Shown: positions 7,788 to 17,295, counted from the stretch's first letter. The stretch is 64,000 bases of DNA from Gammaproteobacteria bacterium (GCA_003247835.1 QJYB01000071.1:35548-99547), one strand, 5' to 3'. Notes: generated by a model not told the origin, from the sequence alone. Numbers and translations: made by a program.

Positions 7788-8768
7788 TCAACGCGTCGCC
7801 AAAAGCGCCGCCCGGACCGGCGCTGGATAACCCTCGACCGTGCGGCCCGGATCTGCAGGATCCAGCGATTCCGCCAGGGATTCGAACGTCATCCAGGGTG
7901 TACGGCGCTGCTCCTCCATGCTCGTGGGTGTCACGTCCACCACGTCGACCGAACTGAAACCTGCGGCCTCCAGCCAGGCAGCCAGCCGTTCCACGCGCGG
8001 GACCACGCTGACGTTGCGCATCCGCGCGTATCGCCTACCCGGTCCCGGGATCAGGTCCGGGCCGTCCGTCACTACCAGCGACTCGAGCAGCAGTCGGCCG
8101 CCCGGCCTTACGTGCCGATGGAGCTGCGCCACGTGGGCGGCAGGATCCGGGCGGTGATAGATCACGCCCATGGAGAGCACCACATCGAAGGTGAGGTCGG
8201 GCAGGATCTCGAACGGCACGGGCAGCAGCAGGTTCTGACGCCCGACAAGCGGGGCCACGTAACGGGAAATGGCCAGATGCTGCATATAGAAGAGCACCGA
8301 GGGATCCACACCCAGGACCCGCCCGGCGCCTGCGGACAGAGCACGCCAGCCGAAGTAGCCGTTGCCGCAACCCACGTCCAGCACCGTGGCACCCGTGAGC
8401 ACACCCAGGCTGTCGGCGATCCGGCGCCACTTCCAGTCCGAACGCCACTCGGTGTCGATGTGCACACCGAAAAGCTCGAACGGGCCCTTGCGCCAGGGAT
8501 GCAGATCCGCCAGAGCCGTCTCGAGGAGCTGGCGGTCACTGGGGGTCAACGGACCGGCTACACCGACCCGGTCAGCGAGGCTCACCGTCTCGCCAGCCAG
8601 TTCGGGCAGCCTGCCGAGCGCGTCGGTCCAGCGCTCGAGATCGCCATGCCCGGCGAGTCGTGCCGCTGCCGCGTCGAGCAGCGCCGGCCAGCCGGGATGG
8701 TTGCCGAATTCGGCGGGCACCCGCTGTACGGCCAGCAGCCCGGCAGCGGTCAGACGGTCGGCAGCCAT
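7788..8768 (-). CDS. cmoB: tRNA uridine-34 5-carboxymethylaminomethyl/oxyacetyl transferase CmoB
   Basis: A 326-residue SAM-type methyltransferase fold that transfers the carboxymethyl group from carboxy-SAM to 5-hydroxyuridine at tRNA position 34 in cmo5U synthesis. It shows the CmoB hallmarks P-W-R-K-G-P-F, D-T-E-W-R-S-D-W-K-W, the D-V-G-C-G-N-G-Y cofactor loop, S-M-G-V-I-Y-H-R and the E-E-Q-R-R-T ... T-V-E-G-Y-P-A-P ending. The ATG at 8768 lies five bases after the cmoA stop; a longer form would overlap cmoA. The two genes form a unit with cmoA first. Confidence 0.96.
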   Translation of the reverse strand: MAADRLTAAGLLAVQRVPAEFGNHPGWPALLDAAAARLAGHGDLERWTDALGRLPELAGETVSLADRVGVAGPLTPSDRQLLETALADLHPWRKGPFELFGVHIDTEWRSDWKWRRIADSLGVLTGATVLDVGCGNGYFGWRALSAGAGRVLGVDPSVLFYMQHLAISRYVAPLVGRQNLLLPVPFEILPDLTFDVVLSMGVIYHRPDPAAHVAQLHRHVRPGGRLLLESLVVTDGPDLIPGPGRRYARMRNVSVVPRVERLAAWLEAAGFSSVDVVDVTPTSMEEQRRTPWMTFESLAESLDPADPGRTVEGYPAPVRAALLATR

Positions 8769-8773
8769 GGCGG

Positions 8774-9508
8774 TCAGGCTCTGGCAGCGAACGCGGCCCA
8801 GTTCAGGCACCGGAACCAGACGTGGACCTCCCGAAATCCGGCGGCCTCGAGTCGCGCCACGTGGGACTCGACGGTATCCGTGATCAGCACCTGTTCCAGC
8901 GCCGTGCGTTTCTGGCTGATCTCCAGGTCGGAGTAACCATTGGCCCGCTTGAAGTCCTCATGGGCGGCCCGATTGAAGGCCTCGGTGGCGTCGTCGTCGG
9001 CGTGCACCTTCTCGGACAGCAGCAGCAGACCCCCGTCCTGCAGGCAGCCGCGGATCCGTTCAAGCAGTGGTGCGCGGTGCTCCGGCGGCAGGAACTGCAG
9101 CAGCCAGTTCATGATCACGGCACGCGCGGGCTCGAACGGCAGGGTCGAGACGTCGGACTCCACGAAACGCACACGTGGATCCCGTACGGTGCTGCGGGCC
9201 TGGTCGAGCATGGCCGCGGAGTTGTCCACCGCGACGATGGACAGATCCGGCACCGTCATGCCGAGCGAGGCAAGGGCGTGCAGGACGGCGAGCGTCGTCG
9301 CACCCAGGGAGCAGCCCAGATCGTAGATGCGTGGAGAATCGATGCCCGCAACCGCGCGGGCCGCCAGCAGCCCCGTCATAGGTACGACGAGCTCGTAGCC
9401 CGGTACGGAGCGACGGATCATGTCCGGAAACACCGCCGCCACCGTCTCGTCGAAGACGAAATCGACGATGTGCGTGCGCGGCTCGCTGAATACCTGGTCT
9501 CTGGCCAT
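8774..9508 (-). CDS. cmoA: Carboxy-S-adenosyl-L-methionine synthase CmoA
   Basis: A 244-residue enzyme that converts SAM and prephenate into carboxy-SAM, the donor used by CmoB. Recognisable segments are F-D-E-x-V-A-x-V-F-P-D-M-I-x-R-S-V-P-G-Y near residue 20, the Y-D-L-G-C-S-L-G-A cofactor loop, L-Q-F-L-P-P, and H-x-D-F-K-R-A-N-G-Y-S-D-L-E-I-S-Q-K-R. Length equals the family norm. It is the first gene of the cmoAB pair and diverges from ppk. Confidence 0.97.
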   Translation of the reverse strand: MARDQVFSEPRTHIVDFVFDETVAAVFPDMIRRSVPGYELVVPMTGLLAARAVAGIDSPRIYDLGCSLGATTLAVLHALASLGMTVPDLSIVAVDNSAAMLDQARSTVRDPRVRFVESDVSTLPFEPARAVIMNWLLQFLPPEHRAPLLERIRGCLQDGGLLLLSEKVHADDDATEAFNRAAHEDFKRANGYSDLEISQKRTALEQVLITDTVESHVARLEAAGFREVHVWFRCLNWAAFAARA

Positions 9509-9612
9509 AACAATTCGGTAAAACTGGCGTGATATCCTCGCCGATCCGGCGGTTGCAGCCCATCGGCCGCAGCCGCGAAGAGTCGGGTTGCTTAAGTGTA
9601 GGCCACGAGGTA

Positions 9613-9646
9613 CTCCTCGGCACGCCCGGATCAGGGTGCCGAGGAG
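9613..9646 (+). promoter_or_regulatory. Leader hairpin enclosing an AGGAG sequence in front of ppk
   Basis: CTCCTCGGCAC (9613-9623) and GTGCCGAGGAG (9636-9646) are perfect 11-base complements around a 12-base loop. The 3' arm contains AGGAG, 11 bases before the ppk ATG at 9658; a second, shorter AGGA (9648-9651) lies just outside with better spacing. The hairpin could mask the ribosome site or act as a local mRNA structure. No U-run follows, so it is not a classic terminator. Confidence 0.55.
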
Positions 9647-9657
9647 CAGGACGCCAG

Positions 9658-11721
9658 ATGGAAGTAGATCTGCAGAATCCCGAGCTTTACATCAACCGCG
9701 AGCTGTCCCTGCTCGAGTTCAACCGGCGTGTGCTGGCGCAGGCCCAGGACGAAGATGCGCCGCTGCTCGAACGGCTGCGCTTCCTGACTATCGCGAGCTC
9801 CATTCTCGACGAGTTCTTCGAGATCCGGGTGGCCGGACTCAAGCAGCAGGAAGCGGTCGGAGCCAGTCAGCGCGGGCCCGACAACCTGTCGCCTTCCGAG
9901 CAGCTCAGACAGATCAGGCTGGTGGCCGAAGAGCTGATCGCCGAGCAGTACCGGGTGCTCAACGAGGTGCTGATCCCGAAGCTCGACATCCAGGGCATCC
10001 GGTTGCTCGAAGCCACGGACTGGAACGACAAGCAGCGGCAGTGGCTGAAGCGGTTCTTCAGGAAGGAGATCGCGCCGGTGATGAGTCCCATCGCGCTCGA
10101 TCCGGCGCACCCGTTTCCGCAGCCGCTGAACAAGAGCCTCAACTTCATCGTCACACTGGAAGGCCAGGATGCCTTCGGCCGGCAGATCGGCCGCGCCATC
10201 GTTCACGCGCCCAGAGCATTTCCTCGGGTGGTGCGGTTGCCGGACAACGTCTCCACCTCGCCCTACGAGTTCGTGCTGCTCTCGTCCATCATCGAGGCTC
10301 ACGTGGGAGGCCTGTTCCCCGGCATGACGGCGACCGGCGCTTACCCGTTCCGCGTTACCCGCAACAGTGATCTGTTCGTCGACCTGGAGGAGGTGGACGA
10401 CCTGCTTCGTGCGGTGGAAGGGGAACTCTCTTCCCGACGCTATGGAGATGCTGTCCGACTCGAAGTGGACGTCGACTGCCCGGACGACCTGGAAGCGTTC
10501 CTGCTTGCCCAGTTCCGCCTCAGCCGGGACGACGTCTATCGCTGCCACGGTCCCGTGAACCTGATGCGGCTGGCCGCGGTGCCGGATCTGGTGGACCGGC
10601 CGGAGCTGAAGTATCCGGGCTTCACGCCCAGCGTGCCGGAACGGTTCAAGAACGCGAGCGATCCCTTCGAAGCCATCCGCGATGGTGACATCCTGGTGCA
10701 CCATCCCTTCGAGTCCTTTGCGCCGTTCATCGAGTTCCTCCGCCAGGCTGCAGCGGATCCTCAGGTACTGTCCATCCGGCAGACGCTGTACCGCACCGGT
10801 CCGGACTCCGCCGTGGTGGAGGCACTCACCCGGGCGGCGGCAAACGGCAAGGAGGTGCTGGTGGTCATCGAGCTCCGGGCGCGGTTCGACGAGGAGGACA
10901 ACATCGAGCTGGCCAACCACCTGCAGCGCGTCGGCGCGCAGGTGGTCTATGGCGTGGTGGGGCACAAAACCCATTCCAAGATGAGCATGGTCGTGCGCCG
11001 CGAAGGACGAACGCTGGTCCGTTACGTGCACCTCGGCACGGGCAACTACCATCAGCGTACGACACGGCTGTACACGGATTACGGGCTCTTCACCCGGGAT
11101 GCGGACTTCGGCGAAGACGTGCAGCAGATCTTTCAGCAGCTCACCTCCATGGGCAAGGCAGGCAGGTTGAAGAAGATGCTGCAGTCACCGTTCACCCTGC
11201 ACCGGACGATGCTTTCCCTGATCGAGCGGGAGGCGATTCACGCAGCTGAGGGCAAGCCGGCTTACATCTTCGCCAAGATGAATTCGCTGGTGGAACCTCA
11301 GGTGATTCAGGCGCTGTACCGGGCGTCCCGTGCAGGCGTGAAGATCGAGCTGGTGGTGCGCGGCATCTGTGCATTGCGGCCCGGGGTCAAGGACGTGTCG
11401 AGCAACATCCGGGTCCGGTCGGTCGTCGGGCGGTTTCTCGAGCATACCCGGGTCTTCCACTTCGAGAACGACGGGGATCCGCTGCTGTATCTATCCAGCG
11501 CAGACTGGATGGGGCGCAACTTTTTCAACCGGGTCGAGACCTGCTTTCCCATCGAGGATCCCGCCATCAGAAAACGCATCCTGCGGGAGTGCCGGTTGTA
11601 CCTCACGGACAACGCACAGGCGTGGGTGCTGAACGCAGACGGCAGCTACCAGAAGCTCACACCGGGATCAGCGGGCCGCAAGAGCGCCCAGGAGACGCTG
11701 CTGCAGGAGCTTGGGGACTGA
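9658..11721 (+). CDS. ppk: Polyphosphate kinase 1
   Basis: A 687-residue PPK1 that reversibly polymerises the gamma-phosphate of ATP into polyphosphate. The N-domain opens with the family signature Y-I-N-R-E-L-S-L-L-E-F-N-R-R-V-L. The phosphorylated histidine is predicted at H439 in K-T-H-S-K, followed by the Y-V-H-L-G-T-G-N-Y and R-L-Y-T-D-Y-G-L-F motifs of the phospholipase D-like core. The upstream frame stays open to 9529, but those 43 residues are unlike PPK and include the leader hairpin, so ATG 9658 is chosen. It converges with ppx with only four bases between stops. Confidence 0.97.
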   Translation: MEVDLQNPELYINRELSLLEFNRRVLAQAQDEDAPLLERLRFLTIASSILDEFFEIRVAGLKQQEAVGASQRGPDNLSPSEQLRQIRLVAEELIAEQYRVLNEVLIPKLDIQGIRLLEATDWNDKQRQWLKRFFRKEIAPVMSPIALDPAHPFPQPLNKSLNFIVTLEGQDAFGRQIGRAIVHAPRAFPRVVRLPDNVSTSPYEFVLLSSIIEAHVGGLFPGMTATGAYPFRVTRNSDLFVDLEEVDDLLRAVEGELSSRRYGDAVRLEVDVDCPDDLEAFLLAQFRLSRDDVYRCHGPVNLMRLAAVPDLVDRPELKYPGFTPSVPERFKNASDPFEAIRDGDILVHHPFESFAPFIEFLRQAAADPQVLSIRQTLYRTGPDSAVVEALTRAAANGKEVLVVIELRARFDEEDNIELANHLQRVGAQVVYGVVGHKTHSKMSMVVRREGRTLVRYVHLGTGNYHQRTTRLYTDYGLFTRDADFGEDVQQIFQQLTSMGKAGRLKKMLQSPFTLHRTMLSLIEREAIHAAEGKPAYIFAKMNSLVEPQVIQALYRASRAGVKIELVVRGICALRPGVKDVSSNIRVRSVVGRFLEHTRVFHFENDGDPLLYLSSADWMGRNFFNRVETCFPIEDPAIRKRILRECRLYLTDNAQAWVLNADGSYQKLTPGSAGRKSAQETLLQELGD

Positions 11722-11725
11722 TGCG

Positions 11726-13249
11726 TCAGGCGATCGTGAGGTCGTAGCCGACGGTTTTCAGATAGCTGGCTTCCTGCTCCAGGTCCAGCTCGGTGAGCGG
11801 GTGGTGGCCGAGCCAGCCCGACGGCAGTTCGAGGCGTATTTTCGTGTCCTTCACGTTGAGCTGCACGTGGGGCAGAGGCTCGCTGGTCCGACCACGGTGC
11901 AGCACCACGCTGATCCTGAGCAGCACGGCCAGGTGCAGGATCCGTTCTGAGAGCGTGAACTCCTCGATGGGCAGCTTGCGGCGATGAACGCGGACCAGGG
12001 CGGCCAGCAGGTGCTGATCCAGTCGGGAGAAGCCGGGCATGTCCATGTTCAGCAGCAGGTAGCCGCCATGCTTGTGGTACTGGCTGTGAGCAATGTCCAT
12101 GCCGATTTCGTGCAGGTCCGCAGCCCAGGACAGGAGCAGCTTGTCCGTCGGCTCCATCAGATCCCAGGCAACCGCGACCTGGGCCAGCAGGGACAGGGCC
12201 GTTTCCCGGATGCGCCGCGCGTGCGTCGCATCGATGTGGTATCGGCTGACCAGGCTCTGCACGGTCGACTCGCGTACGTCCTGGTGCTGTACGCGGCCCA
12301 GCAGATCGTAGATCAGTCCCTCGCGCAGCGCCCCGCTGGTCGCGTGCATTTCCCGCACCCCGAGGGACTCGAAGATGCCGATCAGAATACTCAACCCTCC
12401 GGCGAATACGGGTGCACGCTCCCCGGGCAGTCCCGGCAGGTTGACCTTATCGATCTGCTTGGCATCGATCAGGGTCTTGCGGATGGTTTTCAACCCTTCG
12501 AGGGTGATCGGTGTGGTGGTCCCCGGTTCGAGCTGGCTGATGATGTCCTGTACCGCCAGAATCGTGCCGGATGCGCCGATGGCAATGTCCCATCCCGCTT
12601 CCCGGAAGGGCAGCTCGAGCGGCTCCAGTTCCTGTCGTGCGATATTGATAGCGGTCTTGAACTGTCCCGCGCGTAGCCGCCCGTCTGAGAAGCACCGCTT
12701 GGTCATGCCGACACAGCCCATGTGCAGACTCTCCATGACCTCCGCGCGGAAGCGACGGCCCAGAATCAGCTCGGTACTGCCGCCGCCGATGTCCACCACC
12801 AGCCGTCGCTCTGCTGTGTCTTCCAGTGCATGGGAAACCCCCAGGTAGATCAGACGGGCTTCCTCGCGACCGGAGATGATCTCCACTTCCGTACCGAGGA
12901 TGCGCTCAGCCTCGTCGAGAAAGGATCGGGCGTCGCTCGCTCTGCGCAGGGTGGAGGTACCGACGACACGGATGTCCTCGGGTGCAAGCCCTCGCAGTCG
13001 CTGACTGAATCGAACCAGGCAGTCGAGGGCTCGCGAAACCACTTCCGGGTTGAGGGACTTGTTGGCTTCGATACCGTCGGCGAGACGGACCATCTCCTTG
13101 ATCCGGTCGAGCACCTGTAACCTGCCGTTGGACTCCTGCGCGACCAGCAGGTGGAAGCTGTTGGAGCCGAGGTCCAGTGCGGCGAGCTGTCGCTCCCGGG
13201 CATCGGGCTGGTCGGATCGTTCGGGACTGACTGGGCTGAATTCAGCCAT
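11726..13249 (-). CDS. ppx: Exopolyphosphatase (Ppx/GppA family)
   Basis: A 507-residue hydrolase removing terminal phosphate from polyphosphate (or pppGpp; the two are hard to separate by eye). It has the actin-like ATPase motifs A-A-L-D-L-G-S-N-S-F-H at residues 23-33 and V-V-D-I-G-G-G-S-T-E near 150, then a C-terminal HD-like domain with L-H-E-I-G near residue 395 (W-A-A-D-L-H-E-I-G-M-D-I). Length and the extra domain agree with E. coli Ppx. It lies tail to tail with ppk; in E. coli the two are co-oriented, so this arrangement differs. Confidence 0.94.
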   Translation of the reverse strand: MAEFSPVSPERSDQPDARERQLAALDLGSNSFHLLVAQESNGRLQVLDRIKEMVRLADGIEANKSLNPEVVSRALDCLVRFSQRLRGLAPEDIRVVGTSTLRRASDARSFLDEAERILGTEVEIISGREEARLIYLGVSHALEDTAERRLVVDIGGGSTELILGRRFRAEVMESLHMGCVGMTKRCFSDGRLRAGQFKTAINIARQELEPLELPFREAGWDIAIGASGTILAVQDIISQLEPGTTTPITLEGLKTIRKTLIDAKQIDKVNLPGLPGERAPVFAGGLSILIGIFESLGVREMHATSGALREGLIYDLLGRVQHQDVRESTVQSLVSRYHIDATHARRIRETALSLLAQVAVAWDLMEPTDKLLLSWAADLHEIGMDIAHSQYHKHGGYLLLNMDMPGFSRLDQHLLAALVRVHRRKLPIEEFTLSERILHLAVLLRISVVLHRGRTSEPLPHVQLNVKDTKIRLELPSGWLGHHPLTELDLEQEASYLKTVGYDLTIA

Positions 13250-13358
13250 GTTGGAGGCAGTCCGACCGGTCCGGAGTGCCCTGCCTACCGTGTGAATGCC
13301 TGGCCGTCATTGTAGTGGGGGGAACCGGGCTGTAAACCTGGCCTCAGCGCGGACGATT

Positions 13359-15317
13359 TCAGCCGGCATCGTAAATGGACGGCGGCAGCGGACAGTCGAG
13401 CGCCGCAGCAATCCCCTGCAGCAGAGCACCTTCGGTTCCGGAAACGTGGCCATCGGCCGTCACCGTGGCGGCGCAGGCCTTGATGATCTTCGGCTTGGCC
13501 AGGGGTTTGAGCTTTCGGACCTCCCGGAGGGCCGCATTGAGGCGGGTGAAATTCTCGTCCGCTCGCTCATCGAACGTCAGCAGATGTGATCCCCGCAGAT
13601 TCAGCATCTGCATGCCGGCCTCGAATGCGGCCGCGCCGGCCTCGGGATTTTTCTGCCCGAACCGGGCGAGGGTGCTGAGCACGGTGGTGACCTCGTCTGC
13701 CACCTGCTCGATGCGGCCATAGCGGGACCGGACGCGTCGCGGTCCCTCGAAGTGAGGCGTCAGTTCCTGCACCAGCAGCCGGTGCAGGACCCACTCCGGC
13801 AGGCTGATGCGCTGGTCCATCTTCACCAGCTCCACCAGGTTGCCGACGAACCGGTCGTACTGCGCCCTGGACAGCGCCTTGAGCGCCGGCATGGCCATCT
13901 CCACGAGCGCCAGGCGTCTGGGCAGGTCCATTCCGACCAGCGGTGTCATGAGGCGGGCGGTGTAGGCGGGTACGCCGTTTTCCGCCGCCTGCTGCAGGTG
14001 TGCAAACTGCCGCTCCTGCAGCGGCGGCTCCGGATCGAGCAGCATCGCGTAGACGAGACCGCGGGCACCCCAGGGATCGTGTGCCGCATCCTTCAGCGTC
14101 GGGTCGATGGTGGCGATCAGGGTCTGTGCAGCGGTGAGGCCGGTCCTGTCCAGCGTGCCGACCCGCTCGGCGACCTGCTCGGGGTCCGCACCGAGTGTCA
14201 CGCTGCCCGCGGCTATGGCCGCGAAACCCGGTGCGACCCCCGGGGCGGCGCGCGTCGCCTCCTGCTCGGAAACCGCTGCGGAAATCGGCGGGACCAGGGG
14301 GTAGATGCCGTCCCACCCCGGGTCGATGGCCCGGATCCGTTTTTCGAGAGGCGGGTGGGTGGCGGTGAGCGGATTCAGAAACAGCTCGCGCACCTGACCG
14401 AAGAACATGTGGCTGGCCTCGGTGGCTGCAGGCTGGCGAATCGTGCTGCCCAGGCTGTAGCCGCCGATCTTCTTCAGGGCACCGCCGATACCCGGCGGAT
14501 TGCGGGTGAACTGCACGGCTGCCGCATCCGCCAGGTACTCCCGCTGACGGCTGACGGCTGCCTTGATCAGATTGCCGAAGAAGGTGCCACCATAGCCGAT
14601 GACAAGCAGGCCGACGCCCAGTAGCAGAACCGGCATCGCGTTACCGCCGCTGCTTCGGCGACTACCGCCGAAACGCACCCCTCGCAGGATGCCGTAGCCC
14701 ACCATGCCGAGAAACAGAATGCCGTGCAGGACGGCGATCAGCCGCAGGTTGATGGTGGTGTCGCCGTTCAGGATGTGGCTGAACTCGTGGGCGATCACGC
14801 CCTGCAGCTCGTCTCTGGTGAGCAGCTCAACGGTGCCCTGATTCACGCCGATCACCGCGTCCTCGGGGGTGAAGCCGGCGGCGAAGGCGTTGATGCTGGA
14901 TTCGGGGATCAGGTAGACGGGGGGCACCGGCACGCCGGAGGCGATGGCCATCTCTTCCACCACGTTCAGCAACCGCCGTGTATTGCCACGGGTGCTGTCG
15001 TAGGTGAGCAGCTGACCGCCGAGCGACTCGGCGATGATCCGGCCGCCGCCGCGGATCATCAGGTATTTGTAGAGGATGGCAACCCCGACGATGCCGATGA
15101 CGCCGAGCGAGATGAAGATCCAGGTCTCGGTGGGCAGCGCAGCGAGGAGTCCGGTGACACCCTGTGGCTGGACATATCCATAGCCGCGGGTCGATACGTA
15201 GACAATCGCCACCAGCAGGTTCGTCAGCAGGATGAGGCTCAGCACCGCGGCGCCGAACAGCACCGCCAGACGCACAGTCTTCTTCCGCGCGTCGTCCTGC
15301 GCCTGAAAGAAATTCAC
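13359..15317 (-). CDS. M48-family membrane zinc metalloprotease with long C-terminal domain
   Basis: A 652-residue protein. Two N-terminal transmembrane helices (about residues 17-40 and 60-80) precede an HtpX-like M48 domain. The zinc site is H177-E-F-S-H181, with the third ligand in R-E-Y-L-A-D-A. A further hydrophobic pair lies between. Residues ~330-652 form a long soluble helical region, which makes it about twice the length of HtpX. The GTG at 15317 is preferred; the frame stays open to 15413 but would overlap lemA. It starts 28 bases after lemA, and this LemA-M48 pairing recurs in many Gram-negative bacteria, probably in envelope quality control. Confidence 0.9.
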   Translation of the reverse strand: MNFFQAQDDARKKTVRLAVLFGAAVLSLILLTNLLVAIVYVSTRGYGYVQPQGVTGLLAALPTETWIFISLGVIGIVGVAILYKYLMIRGGGRIIAESLGGQLLTYDSTRGNTRRLLNVVEEMAIASGVPVPPVYLIPESSINAFAAGFTPEDAVIGVNQGTVELLTRDELQGVIAHEFSHILNGDTTINLRLIAVLHGILFLGMVGYGILRGVRFGGSRRSSGGNAMPVLLLGVGLLVIGYGGTFFGNLIKAAVSRQREYLADAAAVQFTRNPPGIGGALKKIGGYSLGSTIRQPAATEASHMFFGQVRELFLNPLTATHPPLEKRIRAIDPGWDGIYPLVPPISAAVSEQEATRAAPGVAPGFAAIAAGSVTLGADPEQVAERVGTLDRTGLTAAQTLIATIDPTLKDAAHDPWGARGLVYAMLLDPEPPLQERQFAHLQQAAENGVPAYTARLMTPLVGMDLPRRLALVEMAMPALKALSRAQYDRFVGNLVELVKMDQRISLPEWVLHRLLVQELTPHFEGPRRVRSRYGRIEQVADEVTTVLSTLARFGQKNPEAGAAAFEAGMQMLNLRGSHLLTFDERADENFTRLNAALREVRKLKPLAKPKIIKACAATVTADGHVSGTEGALLQGIAAALDCPLPPSIYDAG

Positions 15318-15345
15318 CGACCTGTCCCGGTCAGGGGCGGTGCGG

Positions 15346-15939
15346 TCAGTTGAAGGAGACCTTCGGAGCGGCCTGCATGGCTTCCCGGTCTTCGTACTCC
15401 AGAAGCTCCGCATCCTCCGAGTGGCCGAAGAAACTGGCGAACAGCACAGGTGGGAACGTCTGCTTGTACGTGTTGTATTCGGTGACTTGGTCGTTGTAGG
15501 CCTGGCGCGAGAATGCCACCTTGTTCTCGGTGCTGGTCAGCTCCTCGGAGAGCTGCATCATGTTCTGATTCGCCTTCAGGTCCGGATAGGCTTCCATGAC
15601 CACGGAGAGCCTGCCGAGCGCGCCGGTCAGGGCACCTTCCGCGCTGCCGAGCGCCTTGATCGCGTCCGCGTTGGTGGGATCGGCGGCGGCCCGTTCGAGA
15701 CCGGCCAAGGCCTGGTTACGGGCGGTGATGACCGCCTCCAGGGTCTCGCGCTCGTGGCTCATGTAAGCCTTGGCGGTTTCCACCAGGTTCGGGATCAGGT
15801 CGTAGCGCCGCTTGAGTTGTACCTCGATCTGGGAGAACGCGTTCTTGAAGCGGTTTCTGAGCGCGACGAGCCTGTTGTAGATCGCCGCGATCCAGAATAC
15901 GACCGCCGCGACGACGACCAGTACGATGATGGTTTCCAT
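15346..15939 (-). CDS. LemA family membrane protein
   Basis: A 197-residue protein with one N-terminal transmembrane helix (residues 3-21) and a helical-bundle body. The family signature Y-N-R-L-V-x-L-R-N-R-F-x-N-A-F-x-Q-I-x-V-Q-L-K-R-R-Y-D-L-I-P-N-L-V is present immediately after the helix, though quoted here only as spaced residues. The N-terminus is probably outside and the body periplasmic or cytoplasmic by orientation that I cannot resolve. It heads the pair with the M48 protease. Confidence 0.94.
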   Translation of the reverse strand: METIIVLVVVAAVVFWIAAIYNRLVALRNRFKNAFSQIEVQLKRRYDLIPNLVETAKAYMSHERETLEAVITARNQALAGLERAAADPTNADAIKALGSAEGALTGALGRLSVVMEAYPDLKANQNMMQLSEELTSTENKVAFSRQAYNDQVTEYNTYKQTFPPVLFASFFGHSEDAELLEYEDREAMQAAPKVSFN

Positions 15940-15975
15940 GGTTGTGCTTTCCTCTCCTTGTTGTCCGGGCGTTGT

Positions 15976-17169
15976 TCAGTCGGGCAGACCCAGTACCCGC
16001 TTTGCGATGACGTTCAGCTGTACTTCGCTGGTACCGCCCTCGATGGAGTTCGCCTTGGAGCGCAACCACTGACGGGTGGTGCCGAGCTCCCGCTCTTCGA
16101 AGCCACCGCCGTCCCAGCCGAGACTCTGCGTGCCCATGATGTCGAGCAGCAGCTCGTACTTGCGCTTGTTCTGCTCCGTGCCGTAGTACTTGAATATGCT
16201 GGCCAGATTGCCGTCGGCGCGGCCGCTCTTCGCCTCCTCACCGGCCCGCTGCAGCGTGAACTGGAACGCACGGTCGTTCATGCGGTGACTGGCGAGGTGC
16301 TCGCGTAAAGCCGGGTCTGCGATGCGCCCATCAGCGCTGCCAATGTACTGACGGGCTACGTCTTCCAGGTTTCTGCCGGAGCCGCCCAGGGCCGAGTTGC
16401 CACCGATGCCGGAGATCATCTGGCGCTCGTGCTGCAGCAGACGCTTGGCGATGGTCCAGCCCCGATTCAGCTCACCGACCAGCTGATCCTTCGGCACCTT
16501 CACGTTATCGAAGAAGGTCTGGCAGAACGGTGACGCGCCGCTGATCAGACGGATGGGCGACGTCGACACACCTTCGGAGGCCATGTCGAACAGCAGGAAG
16601 CTGATGCCTTCGTGCTTCGGCGCGTTCGTGTCGGTGCGCACCAGGCAGAAGATCCAGTCCGCGTGATCCGCATAGGACGTCCAGATCTTGGAGCCGTTCA
16701 CCAGGTAGTAATCACCCTTGTCCTCCGCCTTGGTCTGCAGGCCCGCCAGGTCGGAGCCGTAGCCCGGCTCGGAGTAACCCTGGCACCAGCGGATCTCGCC
16801 GCGGCAGATGGGCGGCAGGTAGGTGAGTTTCTGCTCGTGGGAGGCGAACTCGAGCAGTGCCGGGCCGAGCATCCAGATGCCGAAGCTCGACAGGGCCGGG
16901 CGTGCGTGTATGCGGCGGAGCTCCGACTCGAGTATGCGGGCCTCGTCCGCGTTCAGACCACCGCCGCCGTACTCCGCCGGCCACGTCGGGCAGGTCCAGC
17001 CTCGTTCGGCCATGCGCTCGAGCCACAGCTTCGAGTCGGGATTGACGAACGTTTCCCGGCGTCCGCCCCAGACCGTTTCCTCCTCCGGCATGGGCGTGCG
17101 CATGGACGGTGGACAGTTGGCCTCCAGCCAGTCGCGTGTCTCCTGCTGAAATCCGGCCAGATCGGACAT
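15976..17169 (-). CDS. Acyl-CoA dehydrogenase family protein
   Basis: A 397-residue acyl-CoA dehydrogenase. It has W-P-A-E-Y-G-G at residue ~70, the Q-G-Y-S-E-P-G-Y-G-S-D-L-A FAD/substrate strand, and a C-terminal S-I-E-G-G-T-S-E-V-Q-L-N-V-I-A-K-R-V-L-G-L segment. This is the pattern of the FadE-like paralogues common in steroid and branched-chain degradation clusters. The ATG at 17169 has GAAGGGA upstream; the longer start at 17193 lacks support. It diverges from a flavin reductase. Confidence 0.92.
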   Translation of the reverse strand: MSDLAGFQQETRDWLEANCPPSMRTPMPEEETVWGGRRETFVNPDSKLWLERMAERGWTCPTWPAEYGGGGLNADEARILESELRRIHARPALSSFGIWMLGPALLEFASHEQKLTYLPPICRGEIRWCQGYSEPGYGSDLAGLQTKAEDKGDYYLVNGSKIWTSYADHADWIFCLVRTDTNAPKHEGISFLLFDMASEGVSTSPIRLISGASPFCQTFFDNVKVPKDQLVGELNRGWTIAKRLLQHERQMISGIGGNSALGGSGRNLEDVARQYIGSADGRIADPALREHLASHRMNDRAFQFTLQRAGEEAKSGRADGNLASIFKYYGTEQNKRKYELLLDIMGTQSLGWDGGGFEERELGTTRQWLRSKANSIEGGTSEVQLNVIAKRVLGLPD

Positions 17170-17266
17170 GATGCTTCCCTTCGCATGGCGCATGGTCAGG
17201 GGCGGATTCTAAAGCAAAGGGCCGGGAGGATCAGTGGACCGGGTGAGGCGTGATCCGCGGTGCCGG

Positions 17267-17295
17267 TTGGTCGGCGGCCAGGTGCTGCGTATAGT
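17267..17295 (+). promoter_or_regulatory. Possible sigma-70 promoter for the flavin reductase
   Basis: TTGGTC (17267-17272), 17 bases, TATAGT (17290-17295), then 27 bases to the ATG at 17323. The -10 matches five of six consensus positions and the -35 three of six. This is a pattern match only. Confidence 0.35.

Noticed and set aside
9631..11052. Long open frame antisense to ppk
   Set aside because: Histidine/arginine-rich shadow with no family features; ppk is certain here.
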